From Arthrobacter sp. Soil763 (GTDB taxonomy: Bacteria > Actinomycetota > Actinomycetes > Actinomycetales > Micrococcaceae), in assembly GCF_001428365.1 (NCBI RefSeq), contig NZ_LMSH01000001.1:253685-317684 (forward strand): DNA of 64,000 nt, read 5' to 3'. A program made the translations under genes and the position numbers. Below, piece by piece: positions 1 to 8,124 of the stretch. The notes beneath the pieces were generated by a model that searched no databases, was not told where the DNA came from, and saw only the letters and a list, made by a program, of their open reading frames with translations. Positions within the stretch are counted from its first letter, which is position 1, and each line of letters starts with the position of its first letter.

Positions 1-1
1 C

Positions 2-481
2 TGGAGCCTCTACGTGCCCAACGGCCGGGCGCTCGACGATGAGCACATGCCCTACAAGCTCAGCTGGCTGGACACGCTCCGCAGCCACGCCGAAGGCTGG
101 ATCCAGGCCGACCCCGAGGCGCAGATCGCCCTGATGGGTGACTGGAACATCGCCCCGCGCGACGAGGACGTCTGGGACATCGACTACTTCCGGGCCAACG
201 CCCTGACGCACGTCAGCGACCCCGAACGCGCCGCCTTCCACGCCTTCGAGGAGGCCGGCTTCACCGACGTCGTCCGCCCGCACACCCCCGGCCCCGGCGT
301 ATACACCTACTGGGACTACACCCAGCTGCGCTTCCCGAAGAAGGAAGGCATGCGCATCGACTTCGTCCTCGCATCCCCGGCCCTGGCCGCGCGCGTCACG
401 GGCGCCTCGATCGACCGCGAAGAGCGCAAGGGCAAGGGCGCCTCCGACCACGCTCCGGTGATCGTGGAGCTTGCGGGCTGA
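2..481 (+). CDS. xth: Exodeoxyribonuclease III family AP endonuclease, C-terminal 159 codons
   Basis: The frame is open from base 2 and reads WSLYVPNGR, so the true start lies before the window; starting at the GTG of base 14 would cut the conserved YxPNGR strand. This half of the endonuclease/exonuclease/phosphatase fold shows the metal and catalytic strand MGDWNIAP (D-x-N, from about base 134), RIDFVLASP (about base 354) and the closing SDHAPV motif (about base 446). Proteins of this family cut DNA at abasic sites and resect 3' ends in base excision repair in the cytoplasm. The next gene starts 31 bases downstream on the same strand. Only the 5' end is missing; no frameshift is visible. Confidence 0.88.
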   Translation, partial: WSLYVPNGRALDDEHMPYKLSWLDTLRSHAEGWIQADPEAQIALMGDWNIAPRDEDVWDIDYFRANALTHVSDPERAAFHAFEEAGFTDVVRPHTPGPGVYTYWDYTQLRFPKKEGMRIDFVLASPALAARVTGASIDREERKGKGASDHAPVIVELAG

Positions 482-512
482 TGACCGCCCACCGGGGAAG
501 CGCAGGACCGCA

Positions 513-1418
513 ATGACTGGCAGCCTCTACCGCGGCCAGGCCGGCCTGCCGTTTTCCTCGACCCTGCGGGCCTATGAGCCGCTAGAGGCTTTTCCGGCCG
601 GGCAGCAGGAGACCCTGCGCGAGGCCGGGGCCCGGTCCGAGTCCCGCGCCGCCGTCGAAAACGCCGAGTTGCTCGCCTCGCTGGGCCGCATCACCCGGCC
701 GGGCGGCGACCCTTTCCCCACCGGGCACACAGACCTGGTCCGGGTGCTGGCGGTCAGCACCTCCGGCAGCGACGGCAGCGGCGACGGCGGCGGGAGCCGC
801 GGCGACGGCGGCAGCCGCCCCGCGCGGCTGCTGTACTGCCCGAGCCAGCTGGTGCTGCGCGCCGGCCTGGCCGCCAACGCCCTGTTGGAGGGGATCCACG
901 GCCCGCTCGCCCAACTTCTCATCCCCGAGGAGCAACGGGACCGGCACCAGGAACGGATCGACCAGGTAAAAGCCCGGGAGGGCGCCGCCCGGGTGCACAC
1001 CCGCGCCTCGACCTGGGGCATTCCGTTCAGCTGGTTCTGCCTGTTCCAGGAATCGGACCCGACGGACGTGGTGGAGGCGGGTGGCCGGATCGTCACGGTC
1101 CGGATTCGGACGACCCTCGCTGCCGCGCTGGAGCGCGTCCGGCACGCCGTCGCGCATCTGGCCCTCGCGGCTCCGGAGCTGGACATGCTCGAGGACCTGA
1201 CCCAGCTCACCGAATGGCTGGAGCTTTTCCACCCGGACTCAGTGGTGGAACTCGACTACGGCGCGGTGGCGGACAAGGTCTACCCGGACGATTCGCCGCT
1301 GGACGTTCGGCTCGGGATCGAATGCCTCGCCGAGGGCGATATGACGGGCGCCGCAGCCGCGTACCGCCGGCTCGCGTCCCGCTGGATTCCGATCCGCCAG
1401 CTGGCCCGCGCCTCCTGA
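513..1418 (+). CDS. Hypothetical protein, 301 residues, follows xth
   Basis: No family recognised. The start is the ATG at 513, with an AGGA ribosome binding site at about 504; an in-frame TTG at 471 would overlap xth and is less likely. The protein has no signal peptide and no membrane segment, so it is probably cytoplasmic. A Gly/Ser/Asp/Arg-rich low-complexity linker sits at about residues 84-105 (bases 762-825). It separates an N-terminal part from a mainly helical, Leu/Glu-rich C-terminal part. Codon use matches the neighbours. It is probably cotranscribed with xth, but the context does not reveal a role. Its stop is 4 bases from the stop of the convergent LacI gene. Confidence 0.7.
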   Translation: MTGSLYRGQAGLPFSSTLRAYEPLEAFPAGQQETLREAGARSESRAAVENAELLASLGRITRPGGDPFPTGHTDLVRVLAVSTSGSDGSGDGGGSRGDGGSRPARLLYCPSQLVLRAGLAANALLEGIHGPLAQLLIPEEQRDRHQERIDQVKAREGAARVHTRASTWGIPFSWFCLFQESDPTDVVEAGGRIVTVRIRTTLAAALERVRHAVAHLALAAPELDMLEDLTQLTEWLELFHPDSVVELDYGAVADKVYPDDSPLDVRLGIECLAEGDMTGAAAAYRRLASRWIPIRQLARAS

Positions 1419-1422
1419 GCCG

Positions 1423-2481
1423 TTAGCCGACCGGCCGCGGGGCCGCCGTCGAGTCCCGGACGATCAGCTGGTGCGGGGCCACCGTGGATCGCACGGACCC
1501 GGCCAGCCCGTCGAGTTCATCCAGCAGCATCTTGGTGCCGAGTTCGGCCTGCTCGTCGGGCCGCTGGCCGACGGTGGTGAGCCCGACGGCGGCGGAAAAT
1601 TCGTGGTCGTCGATGCCGACGACGGAGAGGTCCTCCGGGATCCGCAGCCCCGCCCGCCGGGCCTCGAAGATGACGCCCATGGCCATCTCGTCGGAGGCGC
1701 AGAAGATCGCCGTGGGCTTGGACCCGGGCCGGTCCCACAGCCGCCGGAACGCTTCCTGGCCGCTGCGGACGGTGAAGTCCCCCCACTCGTCCCACTCCGG
1801 CCGGACCGCCAGCGCGGACTGGGCCATGACGTCCTGGAAGGCCTTGATTCGCACCCGCGGAACGTCGAAGTTCAAGTCCGTTTCGTCGTCGCCGTGCAGC
1901 AGCGCGATGTCCGTGTGGCCGAGCCCGATCAGGTGGCGCACCGCGGTGGAGGCCGCCTTGTAGTCGTCGATCCCGATGTAGGCGCAGCCTTCGACGTGCC
2001 CGCCAACCACCACGAGCGGGATGTCGATCTTCTGCAGGTGTTCCAGTTCCTCCCGGGTCAGGGCCATGCAGAGGACCAGGAGCGCGTCGATCTGTTTGTA
2101 GACCATGGTCTTGCTGAAGAGCCGCTCGCGGTGGCTGCCGTGGCCGCCAAGGTTGAACAGCGAGAGGTTGTACTGGCGGCCGTGCAGCTCGCGGTCCGCC
2201 CCTTCGATGGCCTTGGAGAAGAACCAGCGGCTCACGAATGGGGCCAGCACCCCGATGGTGCGGGTGCGGCCGGTGGCCAGGCCCGACGCCGAGGATGACG
2301 CCACGTAGCCCAGGGCTGCCGCGATGTCGAGGATCTTCTCCCGGGTGGCGGGAGATACCCTCGGCAGCCCGCGGACGGCCCGGGAGACCGTGGCGGTGGA
2401 CACGCCCGCGGCGGCCGCGACGTCCTCGATGCTGACGCCGGTGTGGCCGCCGCGCTGCGCCCTGTCAGTTGTCCGTGCCAC
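1423..2481 (-). CDS. LacI-family transcriptional regulator, last gene of the sugar uptake operon
   Basis: 352 residues, the usual LacI length. An N-terminal helix-turn-helix and hinge helix occupy about residues 16-60 (VSIEDVAAAAGVSTATVSRA, then the hinge region ending LGYV). The rest is a periplasmic-binding-protein-like effector domain (IGVLAPFVSRWFF onwards, SVVGIDDHEF near the end). Such proteins repress sugar genes and release DNA when a sugar ligand binds. It is the last gene of a minus-strand run behind two permeases and a solute-binding lipoprotein. A LacI-type palindrome lies before the first gene of that run (6158-6171). I infer it represses the operon, including itself. The effector sugar cannot be read from the sequence. 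Confidence 0.88.
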   Translation of the reverse strand: MARTTDRAQRGGHTGVSIEDVAAAAGVSTATVSRAVRGLPRVSPATREKILDIAAALGYVASSSASGLATGRTRTIGVLAPFVSRWFFSKAIEGADRELHGRQYNLSLFNLGGHGSHRERLFSKTMVYKQIDALLVLCMALTREELEHLQKIDIPLVVVGGHVEGCAYIGIDDYKAASTAVRHLIGLGHTDIALLHGDDETDLNFDVPRVRIKAFQDVMAQSALAVRPEWDEWGDFTVRSGQEAFRRLWDRPGSKPTAIFCASDEMAMGVIFEARRAGLRIPEDLSVVGIDDHEFSAAVGLTTVGQRPDEQAELGTKMLLDELDGLAGSVRSTVAPHQLIVRDSTAAPRPVG

Positions 2482-2565
2482 CGTGTCCCCTTGTCGGCCG
2501 GCCGCTCCCGCGCGACCGGCGTGCCGCCCCCACGGCGCCGTCTCTGTCCTATCCTTCGGCCGTCC

Positions 2566-2814
2566 TCAGCGGCGGCGGGTCCCGGTCCGTCCGGGCAGCC
2601 GCCGTCGAAGCCGGATCATGCCGTACAGTGCCAGCAGCGTCACCAGCAGTCCGAGGGCCCAGCCGAGGGCCGGCTGAGCGGTCACCTCCATCCAGACGGT
2701 GACCGCCAGCAGGACCACGGCCCAGAAGCCAAGGAAACCGATGATGATGTCGAAGTCCTCGCCCGAGCGCACCCGGCGCTGCGTGCTGCCGACCTCGCCC
2801 TGGTTCTCCGCCAT
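2566..2814 (-). CDS. Small two-helix membrane protein of the sugar ABC operon
   Basis: 82 residues from the ATG at 2814, which has an AGGGA element six bases upstream; an in-frame GTG at 2838 would add eight residues and cannot be excluded. There is an acidic N-terminus, then two hydrophobic segments (FDIIIGFLGFWAVVLLAVTVW and LGWALGLLVTLLALYGMI regions) and a strongly basic tail (RLRRRLPGRTGTRRR). By the positive-inside rule both ends should be cytoplasmic. It lies between the second permease and the LacI gene and is likely cotranscribed. Short proteins of this kind often sit beside sugar permeases in actinobacteria, but no function is known to me. Confidence 0.62.
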   Translation of the reverse strand: MAENQGEVGSTQRRVRSGEDFDIIIGFLGFWAVVLLAVTVWMEVTAQPALGWALGLLVTLLALYGMIRLRRRLPGRTGTRRR

Positions 2815-2853
2815 CACGTCCCTGCCATCGTCCGACACCTCATCGGCGGGCCG

Positions 2854-3741
2854 TCACTTGACGGCGCCCGCCGTGAGGCCGGCGACGATCTTGCGCTGGA
2901 AGACCAGCACCAGGATCACCAGCGGGATGGTCACGATGGTGCCGGCCGCCATGATCGCCGTGTAGGGGATCTGGTTGGGCTGGGCGCCGGCGAAGCTCGC
3001 GATCGCGACGGTGACCGGCTGGGTCGCGTCGGACGAGAGCTGGCTGGCGATCAGGAACTCATTCCAGGAGGAGATGAAGGCCAGGATCGCCGTCGTGAAG
3101 ATGGCCGGAGCCGCGAGCGGCATGATCACCTTACGGAAGGCTTGGCCCTGCGTGCAGCCGTCCACCCGCGCCGATTCCTCGAGCTCCCACGGCATTTCGC
3201 GGAAGAAGGAGGTCATCGTGTAGACGGTCAGCGGCAACACGAACGAGATGTTCGGGATGATCAGGGCCTGGTAGGTGCCCATCCAGCCGATGTTGGTGAA
3301 CAGCTGGAACAGCGGGGTGATCAGGGCGACGCCCGGGAACATCGAGGCGCCCAGGATGAATCCCAGCACCAGGAACTTGAACCGGAAATTCAGCCGGGCG
3401 AGCGCGTAGGCGGCGAACACGCCGATCAGCAGCGACACCACGGTCACCACGACGCCGATGAAGACACTGTTCAGCAGCGCCTGCCCGAAGCGGTTTCCAA
3501 ACGATGTGTCGAACGCGGTCTTGAAGTTATCCAGCGTGACATGACTCGGCAGGATGGAGGTGTCGTAGGTGAACCCGACGTCGCGGAAGGCGGTCACCAC
3601 CATCCAGTAGGCGGGGGCGAGGCACCAGATGAGGATCACCAGGGCACTGATGTAGGTCCGGCCCTGGGCCCACTTTTCCCGGTTCTGGGCGACCTTCCGC
3701 CCCCGGTCCTGCTGCGCGCGCAGCTCGGTCGCGGCGGTCAT
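2854..3741 (-). CDS. Sugar ABC transporter inner-membrane permease, MalG type
   Basis: 295 residues with about six membrane segments. The cytoplasmic EAA loop (ELEESARVDGCTQGQAFRKV, about residues 186-205) is the docking site for the ATPase in the MalG/SugB permease class. It pairs with the MalF-type permease just upstream; the two genes overlap by 4 bases (3738-3741), which suggests coupled translation. No ATP-binding subunit is encoded in the operon. In many actinobacteria a shared MsiK-type ATPase encoded elsewhere powers several sugar importers, and that is the likely case here. Confidence 0.9.
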   Translation of the reverse strand: MTAATELRAQQDRGRKVAQNREKWAQGRTYISALVILIWCLAPAYWMVVTAFRDVGFTYDTSILPSHVTLDNFKTAFDTSFGNRFGQALLNSVFIGVVVTVVSLLIGVFAAYALARLNFRFKFLVLGFILGASMFPGVALITPLFQLFTNIGWMGTYQALIIPNISFVLPLTVYTMTSFFREMPWELEESARVDGCTQGQAFRKVIMPLAAPAIFTTAILAFISSWNEFLIASQLSSDATQPVTVAIASFAGAQPNQIPYTAIMAAGTIVTIPLVILVLVFQRKIVAGLTAGAVK

Positions 3742-4775
3742 TTCTTCCCCTTACTAGCGCCGGTCTGCTGCTCCACCACATTCGCGCCAAGGAAGCGCAC
3801 GAAGATGAAGGCGACAAGGAAAATGATGATGAACGTGATGGTCGATAGCGCCGCCGCCACGTTGAAGCCCTGTCTGATCTGGTTGATCACCAGGATCGAG
3901 AGCGTCGTGGTGTTGTTCGCACCGCCGGTCAGGATGTACGGCAGGTCGAACATGCGCAGCGCGTCCAGGGTGCGGAACAGGATGGCCACCATAAGGGCCG
4001 GTTTCACCAGCGGCAGGGTGATCATCCGGAACCGCTGCCACGCCGTGGCGCCGTCGACCTTAGCGGCCTCGTACACCTCGGCGGGGATCATCTGCAGGCC
4101 GGCCAGGATCAGCAGCGCCATGAACGGCGTCGTTTTCCAGACGTCGGCGATGATGACCGCCCACTTGGCCGGCCATTCGCTGCCGGTCCACAGAATGGTG
4201 GTGTTGAAGAGCTTGTTGGCGATGCCTTCGAAGGCGAAGATGAACAGCCACAGCTTGGCGGTGACGGCGGTGGGGATGGCCCACGGCACCAGCACGGCGG
4301 CGCGGACCAGGCTGCGTCCCTTGAAGGTGCGCGCCATGATCATGGCCATCCAGAAGCCGAGCACCGTTTCCAGCGCGACGGTGACAACGGTGAAGAAGAA
4401 CGTCGTTGCCGTCGCGGACCAGAACTGGGAGCCGAGGGTTCCCGGCGGGCAGGCCACGGTGCCGCCCGCGGGTGAGGCGCATTGCTGGGCGATCCAGTTG
4501 ATGTAGTTCGTAAAGCCGGCCGGGCCGCCTTCGGTGAAGAACCCGGTTTCCGGATCGACTCCGGCGTCGGCCTGGAAGGACATGACGATCGCGCTGATGA
4601 TCGGGTAAACGATCACCACGGCCAACGCAATGATGGTGGGGGCCAGCAGCCACGACGCCCACTTGCCCTGCCTGGCGATCACGTTGTCCTCCCCCACCCC
4701 CTTGGGTGCGTGGTGGAGCCCGTTCCCGCCCGACGCCGGCTTCTTCACCGGCGTCGGGCCCAATTCGGTTGCCAT
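3738..4775 (-). CDS. Sugar ABC transporter inner-membrane permease, MalF type
   Basis: 345 residues. A polar N-terminal tail of about 40 residues precedes six predicted membrane segments. The EAA loop (about residues 235-260, EAAKVDGATAWQRFRMITLP) marks it as a carbohydrate importer permease of the MalF/SugA/ThuF class. A periplasmic loop at about residues 70-118 contains two Cys (CASPAGGTVACPPG) that could form a disulfide. The gene begins 7 bases after the stop of the binding-protein gene and overlaps the next permease by 4 bases. The substrate is inferred from the binding protein only. Confidence 0.9.
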   Translation of the reverse strand: MATELGPTPVKKPASGGNGLHHAPKGVGEDNVIARQGKWASWLLAPTIIALAVVIVYPIISAIVMSFQADAGVDPETGFFTEGGPAGFTNYINWIAQQCASPAGGTVACPPGTLGSQFWSATATTFFFTVVTVALETVLGFWMAMIMARTFKGRSLVRAAVLVPWAIPTAVTAKLWLFIFAFEGIANKLFNTTILWTGSEWPAKWAVIIADVWKTTPFMALLILAGLQMIPAEVYEAAKVDGATAWQRFRMITLPLVKPALMVAILFRTLDALRMFDLPYILTGGANNTTTLSILVINQIRQGFNVAAALSTITFIIIFLVAFIFVRFLGANVVEQQTGASKGKK

Positions 4776-4782
4776 CGTGGGA

Positions 4783-6072
4783 CTACTTGGACTGGGTCTC
4801 GATGGACTTCTGCATGTCGGACAGCGCGGCGTCCACAGGCTTCTCGCCCTTGATCGCCGGGTACGCGTTGTCCTGGATGGCCTTGGTGACGGCCGGGTAG
4901 AACGGGGTCACCGGGCGCGGCACGGCGTTCTCGATCGAGGTCTTCAGCACAGGCAGGTACGGCAGCTTGGCGACCAGTTCCTTATCGTCGTAGAGCTTGG
5001 TCAGCACCGGAGCAAGCGAGCCCTGGGTGGCGAAGAACTTCTGGGTCTCTTCGGTGGTGAGGAACTTCAGGAAGTCCAGCGCGGTGGCCTTGTTCTTGGA
5101 GTAGACGCTCATGCCGGCGCTGTGGCCGCCGAGCGAGGAGGCACCGGGGCCGTCCTTGCCGGGAAGCGGGGCCATGCCGAGGACGTCCTTGACCTTGGAC
5201 GAGCCTTCAGTGGTGGCCAGGTTGTAGACGTACGGCCAGTTGCGCAGGAACAGGAGTTTGCCGTCCTGGAACGCCTGCCGGGATTCCTCTTCCTTGTAGG
5301 TGATGGCTTCCTTGGGGATGTTGCCGTCAGCGTAGGCCTTGACCAGGTTGTTCAGGCCGGCCTTGGCTTCTTCGGTGTTCAGGCTCGGCTTGCCGTCCTT
5401 GTCCAGCACCGAACCGCCAAAGGAGTTGATCGCCTCGGAGGCGTTGACCGTGAGGCCCTCATACTTCGAGAACTGGCCGGCGTAGCAGCCGATGTTCTTG
5501 GCCTTGGCGATGGAGCACATGCCCATCATTTCGTCCCAGGTCTTGGGGGCCGTGGGGACCAGGTCCTTGCGGTAGTACAGGATGCCGCCGTCGGAGGATT
5601 CCGGCGCTGCGTAGAGGGTGCCCTTGTAGGATGCGGCTTCGATCGTCGGCTCCAGCATGCCGGAGGTGTCCAACGCCATCTTGTCCTTGAGCGGCTGCAG
5701 CCAGCCCTTGGCGGCGAATTCCGCGGTCCAGACGACGTCGACGCTGACGACGTCGTAGTTGGCGTTCTTGGCCTGGAAGTTCTGGACCAGGTCATCGTGC
5801 TGCTGGTCGGCCTGGTCGGTCTGCTCCTTGAACGTGACCTTTTCGTCGGGGTGCGCCTTGTTCCACTTTTCGATCAGCGGCCGGACCACGTTGCTGTTGT
5901 CCTTGCCCTGCACGTAGGTGATGGGACCCCGGCCGTCGAGGTTGGCTGCCGCGTCGCCGCCGCCGGCCGCCCCGCCGCCGCCCGAGCTGCTCCCGCCGCC
6001 TCCGCACGCTGTGAGGGAGAGGGCCAGGACACCGGCCGCGGCCGCAGGAAGTAGGTACTTACGGTTTTTCAT
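4783..6072 (-). CDS. Extracellular sugar-binding lipoprotein of an ABC importer (possibly trehalose/maltose)
   Basis: 429 residues from the ATG at 6072, with a GAGGAGC ribosome binding site just upstream; the frame stays open further but without a better start. The signal peptide (MKNRKYLLP, hydrophobic core) ends in a lipobox LTAC, giving a lipid-anchored Cys at about residue 23. A Gly/Ser linker follows. The mature part resembles cluster-1 solute-binding proteins, with blocks reminiscent of LpqY/ThuE trehalose binders (LGGHSAGMSVYSKNKATALD and TTEETQKFF). Trehalose or a related disaccharide is therefore a reasonable but unproven ligand. It is the first gene of the operon, and a LacI-type operator lies about 86-99 bases before its start. 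Confidence 0.9.
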   Translation of the reverse strand: MKNRKYLLPAAAAGVLALSLTACGGGGSSSGGGGAAGGGDAAANLDGRGPITYVQGKDNSNVVRPLIEKWNKAHPDEKVTFKEQTDQADQQHDDLVQNFQAKNANYDVVSVDVVWTAEFAAKGWLQPLKDKMALDTSGMLEPTIEAASYKGTLYAAPESSDGGILYYRKDLVPTAPKTWDEMMGMCSIAKAKNIGCYAGQFSKYEGLTVNASEAINSFGGSVLDKDGKPSLNTEEAKAGLNNLVKAYADGNIPKEAITYKEEESRQAFQDGKLLFLRNWPYVYNLATTEGSSKVKDVLGMAPLPGKDGPGASSLGGHSAGMSVYSKNKATALDFLKFLTTEETQKFFATQGSLAPVLTKLYDDKELVAKLPYLPVLKTSIENAVPRPVTPFYPAVTKAIQDNAYPAIKGEKPVDAALSDMQKSIETQSK

Positions 6073-6157
6073 ACAGGTGCTCCTCGCTGAGTACCGGCGT
6101 GGACCGGTGGTGCAGTTTCTGTGGTGCCAATCACAGTAGCGACACCACCACAGCGAA

Positions 6158-6171
6158 TGCAAGCGTTTACA
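6158..6171. promoter_or_regulatory. LacI-family operator before the sugar uptake operon
   Basis: The 14-mer TGCAAGCGTTTACA is an imperfect palindrome centred on CG (10 of 14 positions match its own complement). It has the AAnCGnTT core typical of LacI/GalR operators. It lies 86-99 bases upstream of the binding-protein start, in the only sizeable gap of this region. The operon's own LacI protein is the obvious candidate to bind it. Confidence 0.65.
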
Positions 6172-6312
6172 TCACAGCTTTACCCAACGGAGACCCGTCA
6201 GCGCCGCCGCGGCGCCCCCGGCGGTCCGCCTGAGGGGCGGCTGCAGACGGGGCGGGACAGGGGATACGCAGGGGGCGGGTGTTTCGGAAAATGTCACCGG
6301 GCCGGCGCCGGG

Positions 6313-6924
6313 TCAGCGGACGCGTTCGGCGCGGCGGAACCTTGACCGCGCCCCGGATCCGAGGTGCAGCAACACCGGCGTGCGCTTGCCCACGACGGCG
6401 TCCAGGGCCTCCACAAGGGCCGTCAGTTCCGCGGCGAGGGTGTGCGGAGCGACGCCCTGGCGCGGCTGGATCCGGATCCGCAGGGCCGGTTCGCCCTCGA
6501 ATTCGTAGGTGGCCACCGTCGCCCCGGCGAGGTCCGGCCGGTCGGCCAGTGCCGCGCGGAGGGCCTGCTCGGCCACCCCGCCGCCGATCCGGACATTTCC
6601 GGTCACGGGACCGGCGTCGTCCTCGGCGACCAGGAGGTTGGCCCGGCCCTTCCCCTGCTGCGCCAGCCAGGCCACCATCAGGCCGATGACGAGCAGCAGC
6701 AGGACCACCATCACCATCCAGAGCCAGCTCACCGGCTGGCCGGGAATCCGGGTCCGGTCGAACAGGCCGCGCAGGCCGCCCCACAAGTCCGCGGACCAGC
6801 CCTGCCACCACCGTCCGACGGCGGGGACGGTGGCCAGCAGGACCAGCAGCGCCCCGATCAGCAGGAGCTTGGCGCCGAGGATGCCAAGCAGGATGCGGTT
6901 GAGGATCCGCGGGGTGCCGTTCAC
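6313..6924 (-). CDS. AmaP-like membrane protein of the Asp23 envelope-stress operon
   Basis: 203 residues from a GTG start (6922-6924) that overlaps the preceding stop as GTGA. Two hydrophobic segments (ILLGILGAKLLLIGALLVLLA and WLWMVMVVLLLLVIGLMVAWLA) form an N-terminal hairpin, followed by a soluble C-terminal domain (about residues 95-195). This is the layout of alkaline-shock membrane anchor proteins (AmaP), which tether Asp23 at the membrane in Firmicutes. It is the last of five overlapping genes. The assignment rests on topology and context rather than a strong signature. Confidence 0.72.
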   Translation of the reverse strand: MNGTPRILNRILLGILGAKLLLIGALLVLLATVPAVGRWWQGWSADLWGGLRGLFDRTRIPGQPVSWLWMVMVVLLLLVIGLMVAWLAQQGKGRANLLVAEDDAGPVTGNVRIGGGVAEQALRAALADRPDLAGATVATYEFEGEPALRIRIQPRQGVAPHTLAAELTALVEALDAVVGKRTPVLLHLGSGARSRFRRAERVR

Positions 6925-7571
6925 GCCCCGATCACCCCCGCGGACGCCAGGTTGACCCGGACCACGGGCAGGGGCGAGGGGGCCATGTCCCGCAGTTCGT
7001 CCTCGACGGCCGCCTGGATGTCCGCCGCCTGAAGCGGCACCCCCGAGGTGGGGCGGACGTTCACCTGCACCTCACGCCGGGACACCACGACCATGACCTG
7101 CTCCTGGGTGACGTTGGCCGCAAGCCGGGCCCGGCGGGCCAGCGCCGAGGCGATCACCTCGTCGTCGACGACGACGGCGGCGCGCGGGTTCGCGAGCACA
7201 TGCCGGGCCCGCCGGCCGGGCAGGACGGCGTTGAGGAAGAAGAAGAGCCCGGCGACGAAGACCACGGCGCCGGCGGCGCCGAGCAGGAGCGGCGGCACAC
7301 CGGCGGGCAGCGCGGTGATCCGCTCCGCGGCGGTCTGCGGATCGATCAGCCACGGCGGCTGGCCGACGGCCCGGACCGCGGTTTCCAGCAGCGCATAGCC
7401 GCACAGCCCAATGACCAGGACCGCTGCGATCACGGAGGCGGCCGCGCGGGAGGAGGTGGTTTCCCTGGCCAGGATCCGGTCCAGGCCTGCCCCGCCGGGC
7501 CGGCCCGGTGGGGGCGACCCGGCGCCGCCGGCCGGCGTTGCCGTGCCGCTGCGCTCAGCAGTCCGGCTCAT
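6921..7571 (-). CDS. DUF6286-like two-helix membrane protein, Asp23 operon
   Basis: 216 residues. A Gly/Pro-rich cytoplasmic N-terminus (about 35 residues) precedes two membrane segments (AAASVIAAVLVIGLCGYALL and PLLLGAAGAVVFVAGLFFFLNAVL). A C-terminal domain of about 90 residues follows, with an Asp23-like pattern (VTQEQVMVVVSRREVQVNVRP). The family appears beside Asp23 proteins in actinobacteria and probably acts with them at the cytoplasmic membrane. The ATG overlaps the preceding stop by 4 bases, and its own stop overlaps the AmaP-like gene by 4 bases, so the genes are translationally linked. Confidence 0.72.
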   Translation of the reverse strand: MSRTAERSGTATPAGGAGSPPPGRPGGAGLDRILARETTSSRAAASVIAAVLVIGLCGYALLETAVRAVGQPPWLIDPQTAAERITALPAGVPPLLLGAAGAVVFVAGLFFFLNAVLPGRRARHVLANPRAAVVVDDEVIASALARRARLAANVTQEQVMVVVSRREVQVNVRPTSGVPLQAADIQAAVEDELRDMAPSPLPVVRVNLASAGVIGA

Positions 7572-7936
7572 CGGACCCTCCCGCCGTCAGTGACGCTGGC
7601 CCCGCTGATCCGGATGTCCACCCGGCTCAGCTGCGCGCCGCTCAGTTCCGTCACCCGGCGCAGGATCTGAGCCTTCGCGGCCACGGCACGGTCCCAGATG
7701 GGGCCGCCGAGGGCGGCCACCCGGTGCGGATCCCGCAGCACCGAGGTCAGCGAGGGTACGGCGATGGGGGTGACCAGCGACAACGCCAGCAGGCCGCCGT
7801 CATCGTTCCAGTCGGCGCGCACGTCCTGCGCGGCCACACCGAGGGCCTCGGCCGCGGCCGCGCGGGCCACGCTGGTGAGAGCCTGGGTGCTGATCCGGTT
7901 GTGTCCGGCCAAGGGCCGGACCGCGGGCAGGCTCAT
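7568..7936 (-). CDS. Short Asp23/Gls24-related protein, third gene of the operon
   Basis: 122 residues starting at the ATG 7934-7936, which overlaps the previous stop (ATGA). The frame extends further upstream, but only through sequence that belongs to the preceding genes. The protein lacks membrane segments. Its pattern (ISTQALTSVARAAAAEALGV, then a strand of hydrophobic residues, then VAAKAQILRRVTELSGAQLSRVDIRI) is like the alternation of helix and strand in Asp23 proteins. It is a probable soluble partner of the larger Asp23 protein made from the first gene. There is no Shine-Dalgarno of its own, which fits coupling. Confidence 0.72.
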   Translation of the reverse strand: MSLPAVRPLAGHNRISTQALTSVARAAAAEALGVAAQDVRADWNDDGGLLALSLVTPIAVPSLTSVLRDPHRVAALGGPIWDRAVAAKAQILRRVTELSGAQLSRVDIRISGASVTDGGRVR

Positions 7937-8124
7937 GAGGAGGAACGCCGGCCCGTGATGGCGTCCACGACGCTGCGCAGGTCCAGTTTCCCTTCCGCCG
8001 CGCGGCCGAGCAGAGCGCCGAGGGCCATGAAGAGCAGGGAGCCCAGGAAGCCCCAGACCCCGAAGGCGAAGGACATAAAGGCCAGGAAAGCGCCGGCGGC
8101 CAGGCCGACAACGGTCAGGTTCAC
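7933..8124 (-). CDS. DUF2273-like 63-residue membrane protein
   Basis: Starts at a GTG (8122-8124) overlapping the Asp23 stop and ends overlapping the next start, each by 4 bases. It is almost entirely two hydrophobic segments (LTVVGLAAGAFLAFMSFAFG and WGFLGSLLFMALGALLG), followed by a polar tail (EGKLDLRSVVDAITGRRSSS). That tail, with a DLRxVxDAI-like amphipathic helix, is typical of DUF2273 proteins found next to Asp23. A role as a membrane docking subunit is inferred from position and topology. Confidence 0.8.
   Translation of the reverse strand: MNLTVVGLAAGAFLAFMSFAFGVWGFLGSLLFMALGALLGRAAEGKLDLRSVVDAITGRRSSS

Noticed and set aside
2443..4506. Plus-strand open frame of 687 codons opposite the sugar permeases
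   Set aside because: The permeases carry EAA loops and membrane segments; the opposing frame has neither a ribosome binding site nor any motif.
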